A stretch of 64,000 nucleotides of DNA from Chitinophaga sp. GbtcB8 (GCF_019091455.1 NZ_JAGXJN010000001.1:496001-560000), one strand, 5' to 3'; shown: positions 36,662-45,540, counted from the stretch's first letter. Numbers and translations: made by a program. The notes: a model not told the origin generated them from the letters alone.

Positions 36662-37552
36662 TTAACTCACCCCATTCACCACCGCTTCTTTATGGATCTT
36701 CAGGATCAAACCCTGTAATACTTTACCCGGGCCTACTTCGGTAAATTCTGAACCGCCATCAGCTACCATTGCCTGTACGGATTGTGTCCATCTTACGGCG
36801 CCGGTCAGCTGGTCGATCAGGTTTTGTTTGATCTGTGCCGGGTCGCTGATAGCCTTAGCTACCACATTCTGGTACACCGGGCAGGAGGGCGTGTTAAAAG
36901 CAGTACGCTCAATAGCCGCCTGCAGCTCTTCTTTGGCGGGGGCCATTAACGGGGAGTGGAAAGCGCCGCCCACCGGTAATACCAGCGCTCTTTTGGCGCC
37001 GGCCGCCTTCATTCTTTCACAGGCAATATTAACCGCATTCACCGTACCGGAGATCACCAGCTGCCCCGGGCAGTTATAGTTGGCAGGCACTACTACCTCA
37101 CCGGTTTCTTTGGTAACTGCAGCGCAGATCTCCTCTACTTTCGCATCATCCAGCGACAGCACGGCTGCCATGGTAGAAGGCTGTTTTGCACAGGCCTTTT
37201 GCATAGCTGTAGCGCGTATGAACACCAGGCGCAGCGCGTCTTCAAAAGACAGGGTACCATTGGCTACCAGGGCAGAGAATTCGCCCAGGGAGTGGCCCGC
37301 CACCATTTCCGGTTTTGCATTTTCAATACCCATAAAAGCTACTACAGCATGCAGGAAAACAGCCGGCTGGGTAACATTGGTTTGTTTCAGGTCTTCATCT
37401 GTACCGGTGAACATGGTATCGGAAATGCGGAATCCCAGTATGTCATTAGCCTGCTCAAATAATGCTTTTGCTTTGGGGCTGGCATCATACAGTTGTTTTC
37501 CCATTCCGGGGAATTGTGATCCCTGACCGGGAAATACGTAAGCGTGCTTCAT
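36662..37552 (-). CDS. fabD: Malonyl-CoA:ACP transacylase
   Basis: FabD moves malonate from CoA to acyl carrier protein to feed fatty acid elongation. The 296-residue protein has the N-terminal PGQGSQFPGMG (8-18), the nucleophile Ser88 in GHSLGE, the catalytic His199 in GGAFHSPLM and the C-terminal EVGPGKVLQGL. It stands alone, without the fabH-fabD-fabG-acpP cluster found in many bacteria. The promoter is weak (TTTCTTTG in the upstream region on the minus strand). Confidence 0.95.
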   Translation of the reverse strand: MKHAYVFPGQGSQFPGMGKQLYDASPKAKALFEQANDILGFRISDTMFTGTDEDLKQTNVTQPAVFLHAVVAFMGIENAKPEMVAGHSLGEFSALVANGTLSFEDALRLVFIRATAMQKACAKQPSTMAAVLSLDDAKVEEICAAVTKETGEVVVPANYNCPGQLVISGTVNAVNIACERMKAAGAKRALVLPVGGAFHSPLMAPAKEELQAAIERTAFNTPSCPVYQNVVAKAISDPAQIKQNLIDQLTGAVRWTQSVQAMVADGGSEFTEVGPGKVLQGLILKIHKEAVVNGVS

Positions 37553-37690
37553 TACTCGTTGTAGTTTAGATTGAAATAGCTCTGCAAAGAAAACAAAAAA
37601 ATCAGTTACTTAAACATTAGCCAATAATATAATAAAAGAACCTTCCAGGAATGTGATCCCGGAAGGTTACGTATGATACTTACTACCCTG

Positions 37691-38278
37691 TTATTTTCCA
37701 ATGAGGCGCATAAATTCAGAGCGCGTACGGCCATCCTCAAACTGGCCGGAGAAGCCTGATGTGGTGGTAACGGAGTTCTGTTTCTGCACGCCGCGCATCA
37801 TCATACACAGGTGCTGCGCTTCAATTACCACGGCTACACCCAGCGGTTCCAGTGTTTCCTGGATAGCATCCAGCACCTGGTGTGTTAACCGCTCCTGTAC
37901 CTGCAGGCGGCGGGCAAACACGTCAACCACACGCGCTATTTTGCTTAACCCGGTGATGTAACCATTAGGTATATACGCTACATGGGCTTTGCCAAAAAAA
38001 GGCAGCATATGGTGCTCACATAAAGAGTACAGCTCTATATCCTTTACAATCACCATTTCGCTGTAAGCCTCTGTGAATTTAGCGCCGCGCAGAATGGCCT
38101 TGGCATCCAGCTGGTAGCCCTGTGTAAGGTACTGCATGGCTTTAGCCAGGCGTTCAGGCGTTTTCTGTAAGCCTTCCCGGTCCGCATCTTCACCTATCAG
38201 CTGCAAACATTCCCTGTAATTATCCATTAAACCGGAGGTCACATGCTCATCAAATGTTTCAGTCTTTTTGTATGCCAT
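37691..38278 (-). CDS. folE: GTP cyclohydrolase I
   Basis: FolE turns GTP into 7,8-dihydroneopterin triphosphate, the entry point to folate and to 7-deazaguanine synthesis. From the ATG at 38278 it is 195 residues. Zinc ligands Cys87 and His90 (SLCEHH) and Cys158 (HLCMMMRG) are present, as are [20 protein letters not shown] and the C-terminal SEFMRLI. An in-frame TTG at 38329 would extend it by 17 residues and is rejected. It follows queD by 55 bases on the same strand, so the pair makes the first two deazaguanine intermediates. Confidence 0.95.
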   Translation of the reverse strand: MAYKKTETFDEHVTSGLMDNYRECLQLIGEDADREGLQKTPERLAKAMQYLTQGYQLDAKAILRGAKFTEAYSEMVIVKDIELYSLCEHHMLPFFGKAHVAYIPNGYITGLSKIARVVDVFARRLQVQERLTHQVLDAIQETLEPLGVAVVIEAQHLCMMMRGVQKQNSVTTTSGFSGQFEDGRTRSEFMRLIGK

Positions 38279-38333
38279 TTTGTTGTGCGATTTCTGATTT
38301 CTAAAGCCGGCGTCCTGTCTTTTGTTCAAATGC

Positions 38334-38747
38334 TCACTGACCGCCGTAATACTCTACATAAATGCGGGGCGTTTCATATAACTTAATGCAATGCAGCTGT
38401 GCTGCAGGAGGTAAGTTCTTAGCCAGCTCGTCCCAGATGGCAATGGCCAGGTTTTCGGCAGAGGTGAATTTACCTGCCATAAAATCCACGTCCATATTCA
38501 GGTTGCGGTGATCCACCTTTTCCACGATCACATCTTTGATCACATCCCCCAAAGTTTTGGCATTAAATACAAACCCGGTTTCCGGATCAGGTGTGCCTTT
38601 TATAGTTACATGTAACTCATAGTTATGACCATGCCAGTTATCATTGGCACATTTACCAAACACTTCCTGGTTCTTTTCCTTGCTCCATGCGGGATTGGAT
38701 AATTTATGCGCAGCATTGAAATTCTCCACACGCGTTAAATAGATCAT
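38334..38747 (-). CDS. queD: 6-carboxytetrahydropterin synthase (QueD/PTPS family)
   Basis: QueD converts dihydroneopterin triphosphate to 6-carboxytetrahydropterin, the substrate of QueE (4583-5227). In the 137-residue protein the zinc histidines are His14 (FNAAHKL) and His39 and His41 (NWHGHNY). Cys33 (FGKCAND) is the catalytic cysteine and the VDHRNLN motif is present. A related pterin role cannot be fully excluded, but the neighbour folE and the distant queE support queuosine synthesis. It is transcribed divergently from mqnB. Confidence 0.93.
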   Translation of the reverse strand: MIYLTRVENFNAAHKLSNPAWSKEKNQEVFGKCANDNWHGHNYELHVTIKGTPDPETGFVFNAKTLGDVIKDVIVEKVDHRNLNMDVDFMAGKFTSAENLAIAIWDELAKNLPPAAQLHCIKLYETPRIYVEYYGGQ

Positions 38748-38766
38748 TATTGAAATAAAATTTTCG

Positions 38767-38804
38767 CAAAAATACCATTAATCCGCGAGCCAGCCGTAAG
38801 TTTA
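38767..38804. promoter_or_regulatory. Interleaved divergent promoters of queD-folE and mqnB
   Basis: The minus strand carries TATTTTTG (38767-38774), 20 bases from the queD ATG. The plus strand carries TAAGTTTA (38797-38804), one base off TAnnTTTG and only 4 bases before the mqnB ATG. The whole gap is 61 bases, so each polymerase would cover the upstream region of the other promoter. Confidence 0.45.
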
Positions 38805-38808
38805 CAGG

Positions 38809-39483
38809 ATGAATCTACTGGTAGTAGCCGCTACAGCACTGGAAATCAAACCGTTCAGTGAATATTTATCCCAGGCCAGCCTGCCGCAAACTTGTCAGGT
38901 AGAGGTGCTGATCGGGGGTATAGGCCTCACGCATACTGCGTGGCACCTGGGCAAATACCTGGCCAGCAAACGGCCGGATGTAGCCATACAGGCGGGTATA
39001 GCCGGCAGCTTTAACCATAGCTGGCCTTTAGGACAGGTGGTTATGATAAGTAAAGAACAGTTTGGCGACCTGGGCGTGGATGACGCCGGTACCTTTAAAG
39101 ATCTTTTTGAAATTGGGCTCTGGAACAGCGGGCAAACACCTTTTGCAGGCACCAGCCTCGTAAACACCTTTGCCGGCCTGCCCTTTACCCCGGACCTGCC
39201 GGTAGGCAGCAGCGTAAGCATTAACACCGTAACCGGCAGCCTGCCCTCCATTGAGCGCCTGCAGCAAAAATATACGCCCGATATAGAAAGTATGGAAGGC
39301 GCCGCTTTTCATTTTGCCTGCTTACAGGAAAAAATACCCTTCCTGCAGCTGCGCTGTATCTCCAATTATGTGGAGGTACGGGATAAGAGCAAATGGAACA
39401 TTCCGCTGGCGGTTAAAAACCTGAACCAGGCGCTGGTGGAGGTAGTGGAGTCCATGCCCCATGGACCATCAACTAAAAACTAA
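38809..39483 (+). CDS. mqnB: Futalosine hydrolase
   Basis: MqnB splits futalosine to dehypoxanthine futalosine and hypoxanthine in the futalosine pathway to menaquinone. The 224-residue protein is of the nucleoside phosphorylase/hydrolase fold, with AGIAGSF and the conserved ESMEGAAFHFAC segment. The next gene is mqnD, which fixes the role. The last codons (encoding about ESMPHGPSTKN) are read from a heptad array, so the C-terminal tail differs in origin from the rest. The mRNA may be leaderless. Confidence 0.93.
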   Translation: MNLLVVAATALEIKPFSEYLSQASLPQTCQVEVLIGGIGLTHTAWHLGKYLASKRPDVAIQAGIAGSFNHSWPLGQVVMISKEQFGDLGVDDAGTFKDLFEIGLWNSGQTPFAGTSLVNTFAGLPFTPDLPVGSSVSINTVTGSLPSIERLQQKYTPDIESMEGAAFHFACLQEKIPFLQLRCISNYVEVRDKSKWNIPLAVKNLNQALVEVVESMPHGPSTKN

Positions 39484-39487
39484 AAAA
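39449..39487. repeat. Heptad array covering the 3' end of mqnB (GTCCATG and AACTAAA words)
   Basis: GTCCATGCCCCATGGACCAT is followed by CAACTAAAAACTAAAAAA. Two word families adjoin here. The mqnB stop codon is inside the array. Confidence 0.6.
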
Positions 39488-39494
39488 ACATACA

Positions 39495-40286
39495 ATGGAC
39501 TTATCGTTAGGCTTTTCACCATGCCCAAATGACACTTTTATTTTTGATGCCATGGTGAACAACAAGATCGACACGGACGGATTAAGATTCAACACAGACC
39601 TGCAGGATGTGGAAACCCTGAACAAATGGGCGTTACAGGGCAAGCTGGCTGTTACCAAGCTCAGTTTTGCAGTGTACCGGAAAGTAAAGGATCAATACAA
39701 CCTGCTGAACAGCGGCAGCGCCCTGGGCAGAGGTTGCGGCCCTTTACTAATCTCTAAAAAACCTATTGCCCCGGAAGATGTGAAGGATTGCCGCATTGCC
39801 ATTCCGGGTGATAATACTACCGCCAACCTGCTGTTCTCCATTGCTTTTCCGGAAGCTAAACAAAAGCAGGTAATGGTGTTCTCTGAAATTGAAAGCGCTG
39901 TGCTGGATGGCCGTGCAGATGTAGGCGTTATTATTCACGAAAACCGTTTTACCTACCAGCAAAAAGGCCTGGTAAAGATCATTGACCTGGGCGAGTACTG
40001 GGAAAGCACCACTGGCAGCCCTATTCCACTGGGAGGCATTTTTATCCGCAAAGATGTGCCGCAGGAAATACAGCAGCAGGTAGATGCACTGATCCACAAA
40101 AGCCTCCAATATTCTTATCAGCACTACCCGCAATTATCTGAATACGTAACGCAGCACGCGCAGGAAATGGACGAGAACGTAATGCGCCAGCATATTGATC
40201 TGTATGTAAATGATTTTAGCCTGGACCTGGGTCAGGAAGGCCATGCAGCGGTAGACCTGCTAATGCGGAAAGCTGGGGAATCTTAG
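39495..40286 (+). CDS. mqnD: 1,4-dihydroxy-6-naphthoate synthase
   Basis: MqnD converts cyclic dehypoxanthine futalosine to 1,4-dihydroxy-6-naphthoate, a late step of the futalosine menaquinone pathway. The 263-residue protein has a periplasmic-binding-like fold, with the family N-terminus LGFSPCPNDTFIFDAM and the conserved HENRFTYQQKGL and PIPLGGIF segments. It follows mqnB by 11 bases. Its stop overlaps the stop of the convergent aminotransferase gene by 4 bases. Confidence 0.95.
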   Translation: MDLSLGFSPCPNDTFIFDAMVNNKIDTDGLRFNTDLQDVETLNKWALQGKLAVTKLSFAVYRKVKDQYNLLNSGSALGRGCGPLLISKKPIAPEDVKDCRIAIPGDNTTANLLFSIAFPEAKQKQVMVFSEIESAVLDGRADVGVIIHENRFTYQQKGLVKIIDLGEYWESTTGSPIPLGGIFIRKDVPQEIQQQVDALIHKSLQYSYQHYPQLSEYVTQHAQEMDENVMRQHIDLYVNDFSLDLGQEGHAAVDLLMRKAGES

Positions 40287-41122
40287 ATCACTCCTTCAAA
40301 CAGTACTTCGTGTAAAATTGTAGCGGCAGCATTACCGTAACGGTTATTACGGAAACGCCCTACCCAGCGAATGCCATAAAGGGCATTGGTGAGGAAAATT
40401 TCATCGGCCTTTTCCAGGTCGGTGATGGAAAGGGGATATTCTTCCAGTTTAAACGGCAGTTCTGTTCTTAATAAATGTCTACGCATTACCCCGCATACGC
40501 CGCCCTCTGATAAGGGAGGGGTCATGATCTGCCCATCACGCACCACAAATAAATTGGCAATGGTAGTATCTGCTATCCGGTTGTGATGGTTAAGCAAAAT
40601 GGCCTCATCCAGCTGATTCTGGCGGGCATACATGCTGGCCATTACATAGGCCAGGCAGTTATTGGATTTAATGCTGGACAGCTTATCACAGCTCTTACGG
40701 GCATCCGGGAACACATCTATCGTAAGCCCATCCTCATTCAGCTCAAAAATGCGCCGGTTCAGCTCTGTAGATTGTATAATAAAATTGGGCGTATTATCTA
40801 CCGGGTCATAGAAACCGCCATTGGAACGGAATACGGTTAACCTTACCCTTGCCAGGCGAGATAAGCCATTGCGGGCGCATAACTCTGTTATAAGGCCGGT
40901 AAAATAGTCTTTGGTAAAGTTCAGGGGAACATCAAAGTGCAGGCGGTTCATGCTGGTGGACAGCCGCTCAAAATGCAGGTCCGACAGCAGCACCTGTCCC
41001 TGGTACACTTTCATGGTTTCAAAACAGCCGTCTCCATAGCGGAAAGAACGGTTATCTGCCGTAAAAATAGGTTCTGATCCAGGAAGAAATCTTCCATTGT
41101 AACAAATGAGTCCAACTTGCAC
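40283..41122 (-). CDS. Class IV aminotransferase (aminodeoxychorismate lyase / branched-chain type)
   Basis: This 279-residue PLP enzyme is of fold type IV. The family start FTADNRSFRYGDGCFETM, the PLP lysine in SSIKSNN and the phosphate-binding GGVCGVMRRHLL region are visible. It may be the 4-amino-4-deoxychorismate lyase (PabC) of folate synthesis or a branched-chain or D-amino-acid aminotransferase; the sequence does not decide. Translation starts with GTG at 41122, with no ATG alternative in frame. Its 3' end overlaps mqnD by 4 bases. Confidence 0.85.
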   Translation of the reverse strand: MQVGLICYNGRFLPGSEPIFTADNRSFRYGDGCFETMKVYQGQVLLSDLHFERLSTSMNRLHFDVPLNFTKDYFTGLITELCARNGLSRLARVRLTVFRSNGGFYDPVDNTPNFIIQSTELNRRIFELNEDGLTIDVFPDARKSCDKLSSIKSNNCLAYVMASMYARQNQLDEAILLNHHNRIADTTIANLFVVRDGQIMTPPLSEGGVCGVMRRHLLRTELPFKLEEYPLSITDLEKADEIFLTNALYGIRWVGRFRNNRYGNAAATILHEVLFEGVI

Positions 41123-41196
41123 TTCGAACGCTTTTTGGTGACAGGTTTTTTATAGGTTAGTTAAGTTACGAAAATTTAAGGGATACTTCTCCGGTG

Positions 41197-41230
41197 AATT
41201 AATAATTAACAATTAAGAATTAATAATTCC
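41197..41230. repeat. Heptad-word array, ATTAATA/ATTAAGA family
   Basis: GAATTAATAATTAACAATTA is followed by AGAATTAATAATTCC. The word recurs at 3576-3657, 57323 and 62513. Confidence 0.65.
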
Positions 41231-41365
41231 CGCGGCAGTTGCAGCGATTAATGATATATGCAAATAATAGATGTATGGTCATCCAGGTTGCAGAGCCACC
41301 CGGTTCGCAGGTATCACACGGTTTCAAAGGGCCATGGCTGGCTGCGGCGTGTTATAAGCTTAAAA

Positions 41366-41399
41366 GAAATGGGCCAGGCTTAGCAGCCTGACCCGTTTC
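41366..41399 (-). terminator. Terminator after the CoA-transferase genes
   Basis: On the minus strand GAAACGGGTCAGGC pairs with GCCTGGCCCATTTC (12 of 14 positions, loop TGCTAA), followed by TTTTAA. Confidence 0.75.
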
Positions 41400-41453
41400 T
41401 ATATCTTAAAAATATCAGATCAATTTTTACATCAAACTCATCGTTTACATTTT

Positions 41454-42110
41454 CTACAATCTCATTTCAGGTATTTCTCCCTCAATGATCAACCGGCCGG
41501 CGGTTTTAGCTTTGATCTCCTCCACACTAATGCCGGGCGCACGTTCCAGCAGCTTAAAACCCTGCGGGGTAATGGCTAATACGGCCAGGTCGCTTACTAT
41601 TTTTTTTACGCAGCGCACACCTGTGAGCGGCAGGCTGCATTGCGGCAGCAGCTTGCTTTCCCCCTTGGGATTGGTATGCATCATGGCCACAATAATATTT
41701 TGTGCTGCTGCACCAGGTTCCAAAGCGCCGCCCAGGCCTTTTCCCTTTTTGCCGGGAATTTTCCAGTGGGCAATATCCCCGTTGTCAGACACTTCCATAG
41801 CACCCAATACCGTGAGGTTCACCTTACCGGCGCGGATCATACCAAAGCTTTCGGCGGAATCAAAAAAACAGCCGCCAGGTAATACAGTTACAGTTTCCTT
41901 ACCGGCATTGATCAGGTCGGGGTCTATATCCTCTTCGGCAGGATAAGGGCCCATACCCAGCATCCCGTTCTCAGACTGTAACATAATGGAAATGCCCGCC
42001 GGCACATAGTTGGATACCAGCGTAGGGATCCCAATTCCCAGGTTCACATACATGCCATCCTGCAGTTCCTGCGCTATTCTTTTTGCAATACCATATTTAT
42101 CTAAAGCCAT
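41454..42110 (-). CDS. scoB: 3-oxoacid CoA-transferase subunit B
   Basis: Together with subunit A this enzyme moves CoA between a dicarboxylic or short acyl donor and a 3-oxoacid such as acetoacetate. The 218-residue chain has the family start (IAKRIAQELQDGMYVNLGIGIPTLV), the catalytic glutamate in QSENGMLG and the LPGGCFFDSAESF segment. The preference for succinyl-CoA or acetyl-CoA cannot be read from sequence. It is 39 bases downstream of scoA, separated by a heptad array. Confidence 0.92.
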   Translation of the reverse strand: MALDKYGIAKRIAQELQDGMYVNLGIGIPTLVSNYVPAGISIMLQSENGMLGMGPYPAEEDIDPDLINAGKETVTVLPGGCFFDSAESFGMIRAGKVNLTVLGAMEVSDNGDIAHWKIPGKKGKGLGGALEPGAAAQNIIVAMMHTNPKGESKLLPQCSLPLTGVRCVKKIVSDLAVLAITPQGFKLLERAPGISVEEIKAKTAGRLIIEGEIPEMRL

Positions 42111-42115
42111 GATTC

Positions 42116-42142
42116 AATTTTAGATTTACGATTTTAGATTTC
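42116..42142. repeat. Heptad-word array between scoA and scoB, GATTTTA family
   Basis: AATTTTAGATTTACG followed by ATTTTAGATTTCGG sits inside the operon, filling most of the 39-base spacer. Confidence 0.65.
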
Positions 42143-42149
42143 GGATCCC

Positions 42150-42842
42150 TTACATCTTCACCGTTTTCCGCTCTATCCTCTTCTCATAATCCTTACCCTG
42201 GAAAATGCGGTGCACATAAATGCCCGGTACATGTACCTGGTCGGGGTCCAGCTCTCCGGGCTGCACCAGGTGCTCTACTTCCACAATGGTAATATTGCCT
42301 GCTTTGGCCATAGAAGTGCTGAAATTGCGCGTGGCCTTGCGAAACACCAGGTTGCCCATGGTATCGCCTTTCCAGGCCTTTATTATCGCAAAATCTGCAT
42401 GCAGGGCCAGCTCCATCAGGTATTGCTTGCCATTGAACTCACGCACCTCTTTACCTTCCGCTATCTCTGTACCATAACCTGCCGGCGTAAAAAAGGCGGG
42501 AATGCCCATACCGGCCATTTGTATACGGGTAGCCAGCGTGCCCTGCGGAATCAGGTCTACTTCCAGCTCTCCGCTAAGCAGCTGTCTTTCAAATTCTGCA
42601 TTCTCGCCTACATAAGACGATAACATCTTTTTGATCTGCCGGGTTTGCAGCAGCAGGCCCAGGCCAAAATCATCCACTCCCGCGTTATTGGAAATACAGG
42701 TAAGCTGTTTAACGCCCTTGCGTACCAGGGCTGCAATGGAATTTTCCGGAATACCGCTTAGCCCAAATCCTCCCAGCATTAATACCGCGCCATCGGGTAT
42801 ATCATGCAGGGCTTCATCAGCATTAGCCACTACTTTGTTCAT
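42150..42842 (-). CDS. scoA: 3-oxoacid CoA-transferase subunit A
   Basis: This is the partner of scoB. The 230-residue chain has the glycine-rich family motif [19 protein letters not shown] and later [19 protein letters not shown]. It is upstream of scoB on the minus strand, so the operon order is A then B. The two genes fit ketone body or leucine/acetoacetate breakdown, but no other gene of such a pathway is nearby. No frameshift or missing motif is seen. Confidence 0.92.
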   Translation of the reverse strand: MNKVVANADEALHDIPDGAVLMLGGFGLSGIPENSIAALVRKGVKQLTCISNNAGVDDFGLGLLLQTRQIKKMLSSYVGENAEFERQLLSGELEVDLIPQGTLATRIQMAGMGIPAFFTPAGYGTEIAEGKEVREFNGKQYLMELALHADFAIIKAWKGDTMGNLVFRKATRNFSTSMAKAGNITIVEVEHLVQPGELDPDQVHVPGIYVHRIFQGKDYEKRIERKTVKM

Positions 42843-42861
42843 GTTTTGGTGTTTTACAGGG

Positions 42862-43341
42862 TTAGTGTTTCCTTTTCAGGAAAGGAAAGATGGTATCTTG
42901 TTTTTTTGAAATTACAGTATTCTTGGGATATGGAAAAAAGCTGCCGGGATTGTCGGCATACTGCTGCATCCTGTCTTCGCCTTCCAGGATCTTACGATCC
43001 TGTGCAATGGAGGCCTGCATCATATCATACACTTCTTTCAGGCGGTTGGCATGCGATTCATAGTAACGGTAGCTGAACATAAAATCCTTAACGGATATAT
43101 GATGCAGGTCCAGGATCTGCCGGTAATATTCCTTTACTTTTAATTGCCGCATAGAATCCGGCAGGGGTACGCCTCTCATGGGAGAAATATCGTAGCTGTA
43201 GGCATCCGCCATGTTCATATCCAGCAGTATATCGCGCATTTTTTCTTTAGACAGTATGTTGGAAGGCACTTTATCTGCATTACCGCAGGCTACAGCGCCC
43301 AGCAGCAGTACAGCTATTACTATCTTTCGTATAATGGTCAT
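42862..43341 (-). CDS. DUF4296 lipoprotein
   Basis: This 159-residue protein starts [19 protein letters not shown], a lipoprotein signal with Cys19 as the acylated residue. The conserved DUF4296 region follows ([40 protein letters not shown]), with a helical body that fits a coiled or four-helix fold. Its function is unknown. An in-frame ATG six codons upstream is less likely because it displaces the signal peptide. It is 23 bases after the DUF4835 gene and probably the last gene of that transcript. Confidence 0.82.
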   Translation of the reverse strand: MTIIRKIVIAVLLLGAVACGNADKVPSNILSKEKMRDILLDMNMADAYSYDISPMRGVPLPDSMRQLKVKEYYRQILDLHHISVKDFMFSYRYYESHANRLKEVYDMMQASIAQDRKILEGEDRMQQYADNPGSFFPYPKNTVISKKQDTIFPFLKRKH

Positions 43342-43364
43342 CGTTTGGTTCGTAATCACTTGCT

Positions 43365-44279
43365 TTACTTCATTTGCTGATACTTGTTCGCATTCGTTAT
43401 ATCCATCTGCGCCAGCATTTGCGCAGCGCGGCTTTTGTCCTGCGGTGGCGCTTTGGAAAATATTTTCAGCAGCTCATCCGACTTGGCAGTGAAGAACGTT
43501 TGCAGCAGCATAGAATTAGGAATATCCTGCTGAATGGCGTACAGCATGTTCAGGCTGTTCATAACAGCTGCGCGGCCCTTGTTCATATCATCATACATTA
43601 CATCCAGGCCCTGGCGATGATACTGGTACATTACATCATGAAAGCGGCTGAACTTTGCATTCAGCAAATTATCCTGCAGCCAGTAACGGTTACGGTTACC
43701 CTCAAATGCTTTCCAGCCGGCAATATCCTTGCCATCCGGCGCATTGCTTACTATGTTCAGCGCTTTTTTGAAAAAGTCATCACCACCGCGGGGCGAGAAA
43801 GAATCGTAATCCAGCCCCAGTATAATGTACACGTAATATGCCAAGGTAGCGGTCAGGTTAGATACCATGGGATCATTGGCCACTACCCGGTTATCACTGA
43901 ATTCCAGCGGCTGAAATTCTACATAACGGAAAGCTACATTATTATCCTGCGTGTTCAGCAGGCTGGTTACATAACCGGAGTTAAATACCGGGCGGGTAGC
44001 CTGTATGGTAAGCGCAGCCTTATAAGCATTGGAGCCCAGGTCCTGCTGCACATTCAGCATAAAGTTGCACTCAATGCGTTCGCCTACAGTATAGGAGTCA
44101 TTGGTCCAGCGGCGGTTATTTAAAAATTCCTTGATGGCGTTCTGCAGGGTGGTGAACACCTTTTTATCTACCCCGGTTACCTGGCCGGCCACTACGGTTA
44201 CATTGGCGCGGATCTCCTGTGCACTGGCGGAGCTAAAAGCTAAAAGCCAAAAGCTAAAAGCTAAGAAAATATATCTCAT
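43365..44279 (-). CDS. porD: DUF4835 family protein, PorD-like T9SS-associated
   Basis: The 304-residue periplasmic protein carries the DUF4835 hallmark QEIRANVTVVAGQVTGVDKKVF right after its signal peptide. From memory this family is named PorD and linked to type IX secretion; the mechanistic role is unclear, so the symbol is tentative. The ATG at 44279 is chosen because it begins MRYIFLAFSFWLLAFSSASAQ, a complete signal peptide. The bases encoding its hydrophobic core are a heptad array (44231-44265). The order bamD, rpoZ, coaBC, DUF4835 is common in Bacteroidota. Confidence 0.82.
   Translation of the reverse strand: MRYIFLAFSFWLLAFSSASAQEIRANVTVVAGQVTGVDKKVFTTLQNAIKEFLNNRRWTNDSYTVGERIECNFMLNVQQDLGSNAYKAALTIQATRPVFNSGYVTSLLNTQDNNVAFRYVEFQPLEFSDNRVVANDPMVSNLTATLAYYVYIILGLDYDSFSPRGGDDFFKKALNIVSNAPDGKDIAGWKAFEGNRNRYWLQDNLLNAKFSRFHDVMYQYHRQGLDVMYDDMNKGRAAVMNSLNMLYAIQQDIPNSMLLQTFFTAKSDELLKIFSKAPPQDKSRAAQMLAQMDITNANKYQQMK
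44231..44265. repeat. Heptad array inside the signal peptide codons of the PorD-like gene
   Basis: Five near-identical heptamers AGCTAAA (one AGCCAAA) run in a row. Read on the minus strand they encode LAFSFWLLAFS. The related AACTAAA word is at 39469-39485. Confidence 0.8.
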
Positions 44280-44295
44280 AGGGCGGGGCCTTGGA

Positions 44296-44319
44296 GTGTG
44301 GTCCGTGGGCCGTGGACTA
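44296..44319. repeat. Heptad-like array containing the coaBC stop codon
   Basis: GTGTGGTCCGTGGGCCGTGG followed by ACTA has the GGTCCAT-family character seen at 1184. The coaBC stop (44317-44319 on the minus strand) is its last word. Confidence 0.5.
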
Positions 44320-45540
44320 TTTGTTTTCATGATGCAATTCAATTATAGCCGAAACAATATCCTTTGCTACTTCCTGCTTGGATTTCAGCGGCAGGGCAGT
44401 TTCCTTACCGTCGCGGTCAAACAGGGTCACTTTATTGGTATCGTGGTTAAACCCGGCGCCTTCATCTTTCAGAGAGTTCAGTACTACCAGGTCCAGGTTT
44501 TTGTCCTGTAATTTTTTCAGCGCGTATTCCTTTTCGTTGTTCGTTTCCAGGGAAAAGCCCACCAGCAGCTGGTCCTGGCCTTTGTTATTACCCAGGGTAC
44601 GCAGTATGTCGTGTGTTTTTTCCAGCTCCAGCGTCATACCTTCATCCCCCTTTTTGATCTTTTTATCCACCACGGTTTTGGGGCGGTAATCTGCTACAGC
44701 AGCGGCCATTACCACAATATCCGACATGGGATAGTTGGCAATACAGCTATTGAACATTTCAGCCGCAGTAGTGATGTGAATGGTTTCCACGCTGGGATCT
44801 GCAGGGGCATAACGCGTAGGCCCCAGCACTAGCTTTACGGTAGCGCCGGCAGCTGCTAATGCATCTGCAATGGCAATACCCATTTTACCGCTGGAGTGGT
44901 TGCTGATAAAACGTACCGGGTCAATAGGCTCCACGGTAGGGCCGGCCGTTACCAATGCCAGCTTGCCTTTTAAAGGCTGCTGTAAAGGAATATTGGTTTG
45001 CGGGGTGTTGAAATATTGGCGCAGGAAAGCAATAATATTTTCCGGCTCTGCCATCCGGCCTTCGCCAAAAAGACCGCTGGCCAGCTCACCGCTTTCCACG
45101 GGCAGCTGCCGGTGGCCGTAAGACAATAATTTTTCTATGTTATGGCGGGTGGCGGGATGGTGCCACATATCCTCATCCATAGCCGGGGCAAACAATACCG
45201 GGCAGGTGGCAGACAGGTACACTGCCTGCAGCAGGTTATCGCACAGGCCCTGCGCCATTTTAGCAATGGTGTTGGCAGATGCGGGCGCTATCAGCATCAC
45301 ATCGGCCCAGCGGCCCAGGATTACGTGGTTATTCCAGCTTTGATCGTTTTTAAGGGCTACCAGCACTTCATTTTTGGATAAAGTGGAGAGCGTTAAAGGA
45401 GTAATAAAATCACAGGCAGCAGCGGTCATCACTACTTTTACCTGGGCGCCTTCTTTTACCAGCAAACGTATAAGGGTAGCTGCTTTGTAGGCAGCAATAC
45501 TACCGGATACACCCAAGAGGATCTTTTTTCCTTGTAACAT
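44317..45540 (-). CDS. coaBC: Phosphopantothenoylcysteine decarboxylase / phosphopantothenate-cysteine ligase
   Basis: This bifunctional enzyme makes 4'-phosphopantetheine, the core of coenzyme A. The flavin-dependent CoaC half covers about residues 1-180 (LLGVSGSIAAYKAATL, PASANTIAKMAQGLCDNLL, PAMDEDMWHHPAT), and the ligase CoaB half covers about 190-400 (LVTAGPTVEPIDPVRFISNHSSGKMG, MAAAVADYRP). At 407 residues it is a normal fused length. It lies between rpoZ and the PorD-like gene. A terminator-like hairpin upstream (45640-45665) suggests its transcript is separate from bamD-rpoZ. Confidence 0.95.
   Translation of the reverse strand: MLQGKKILLGVSGSIAAYKAATLIRLLVKEGAQVKVVMTAAACDFITPLTLSTLSKNEVLVALKNDQSWNNHVILGRWADVMLIAPASANTIAKMAQGLCDNLLQAVYLSATCPVLFAPAMDEDMWHHPATRHNIEKLLSYGHRQLPVESGELASGLFGEGRMAEPENIIAFLRQYFNTPQTNIPLQQPLKGKLALVTAGPTVEPIDPVRFISNHSSGKMGIAIADALAAAGATVKLVLGPTRYAPADPSVETIHITTAAEMFNSCIANYPMSDIVVMAAAVADYRPKTVVDKKIKKGDEGMTLELEKTHDILRTLGNNKGQDQLLVGFSLETNNEKEYALKKLQDKNLDLVVLNSLKDEGAGFNHDTNKVTLFDRDGKETALPLKSKQEVAKDIVSAIIELHHENK

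Larger units (their letters stand above)
41123..41453. other. Gap of 330 bases: heptad array, no convincing gene, terminator
   Basis: The gap holds an ATTAATAATTAAGA word array (41197-41230), about 120 bases of unassigned sequence and a terminator (41366-41399). Two overlapping short frames (46 codons from 41251, 41 codons from 41258) run into the terminator stem and look like chance. Confidence 0.6.

Noticed and set aside
41251..41391. Two overlapping short frames (46 codons from 41251 and 41 codons from 41258)
   Set aside because: Both run into the terminator stem and neither has a promoter or a recognisable family.
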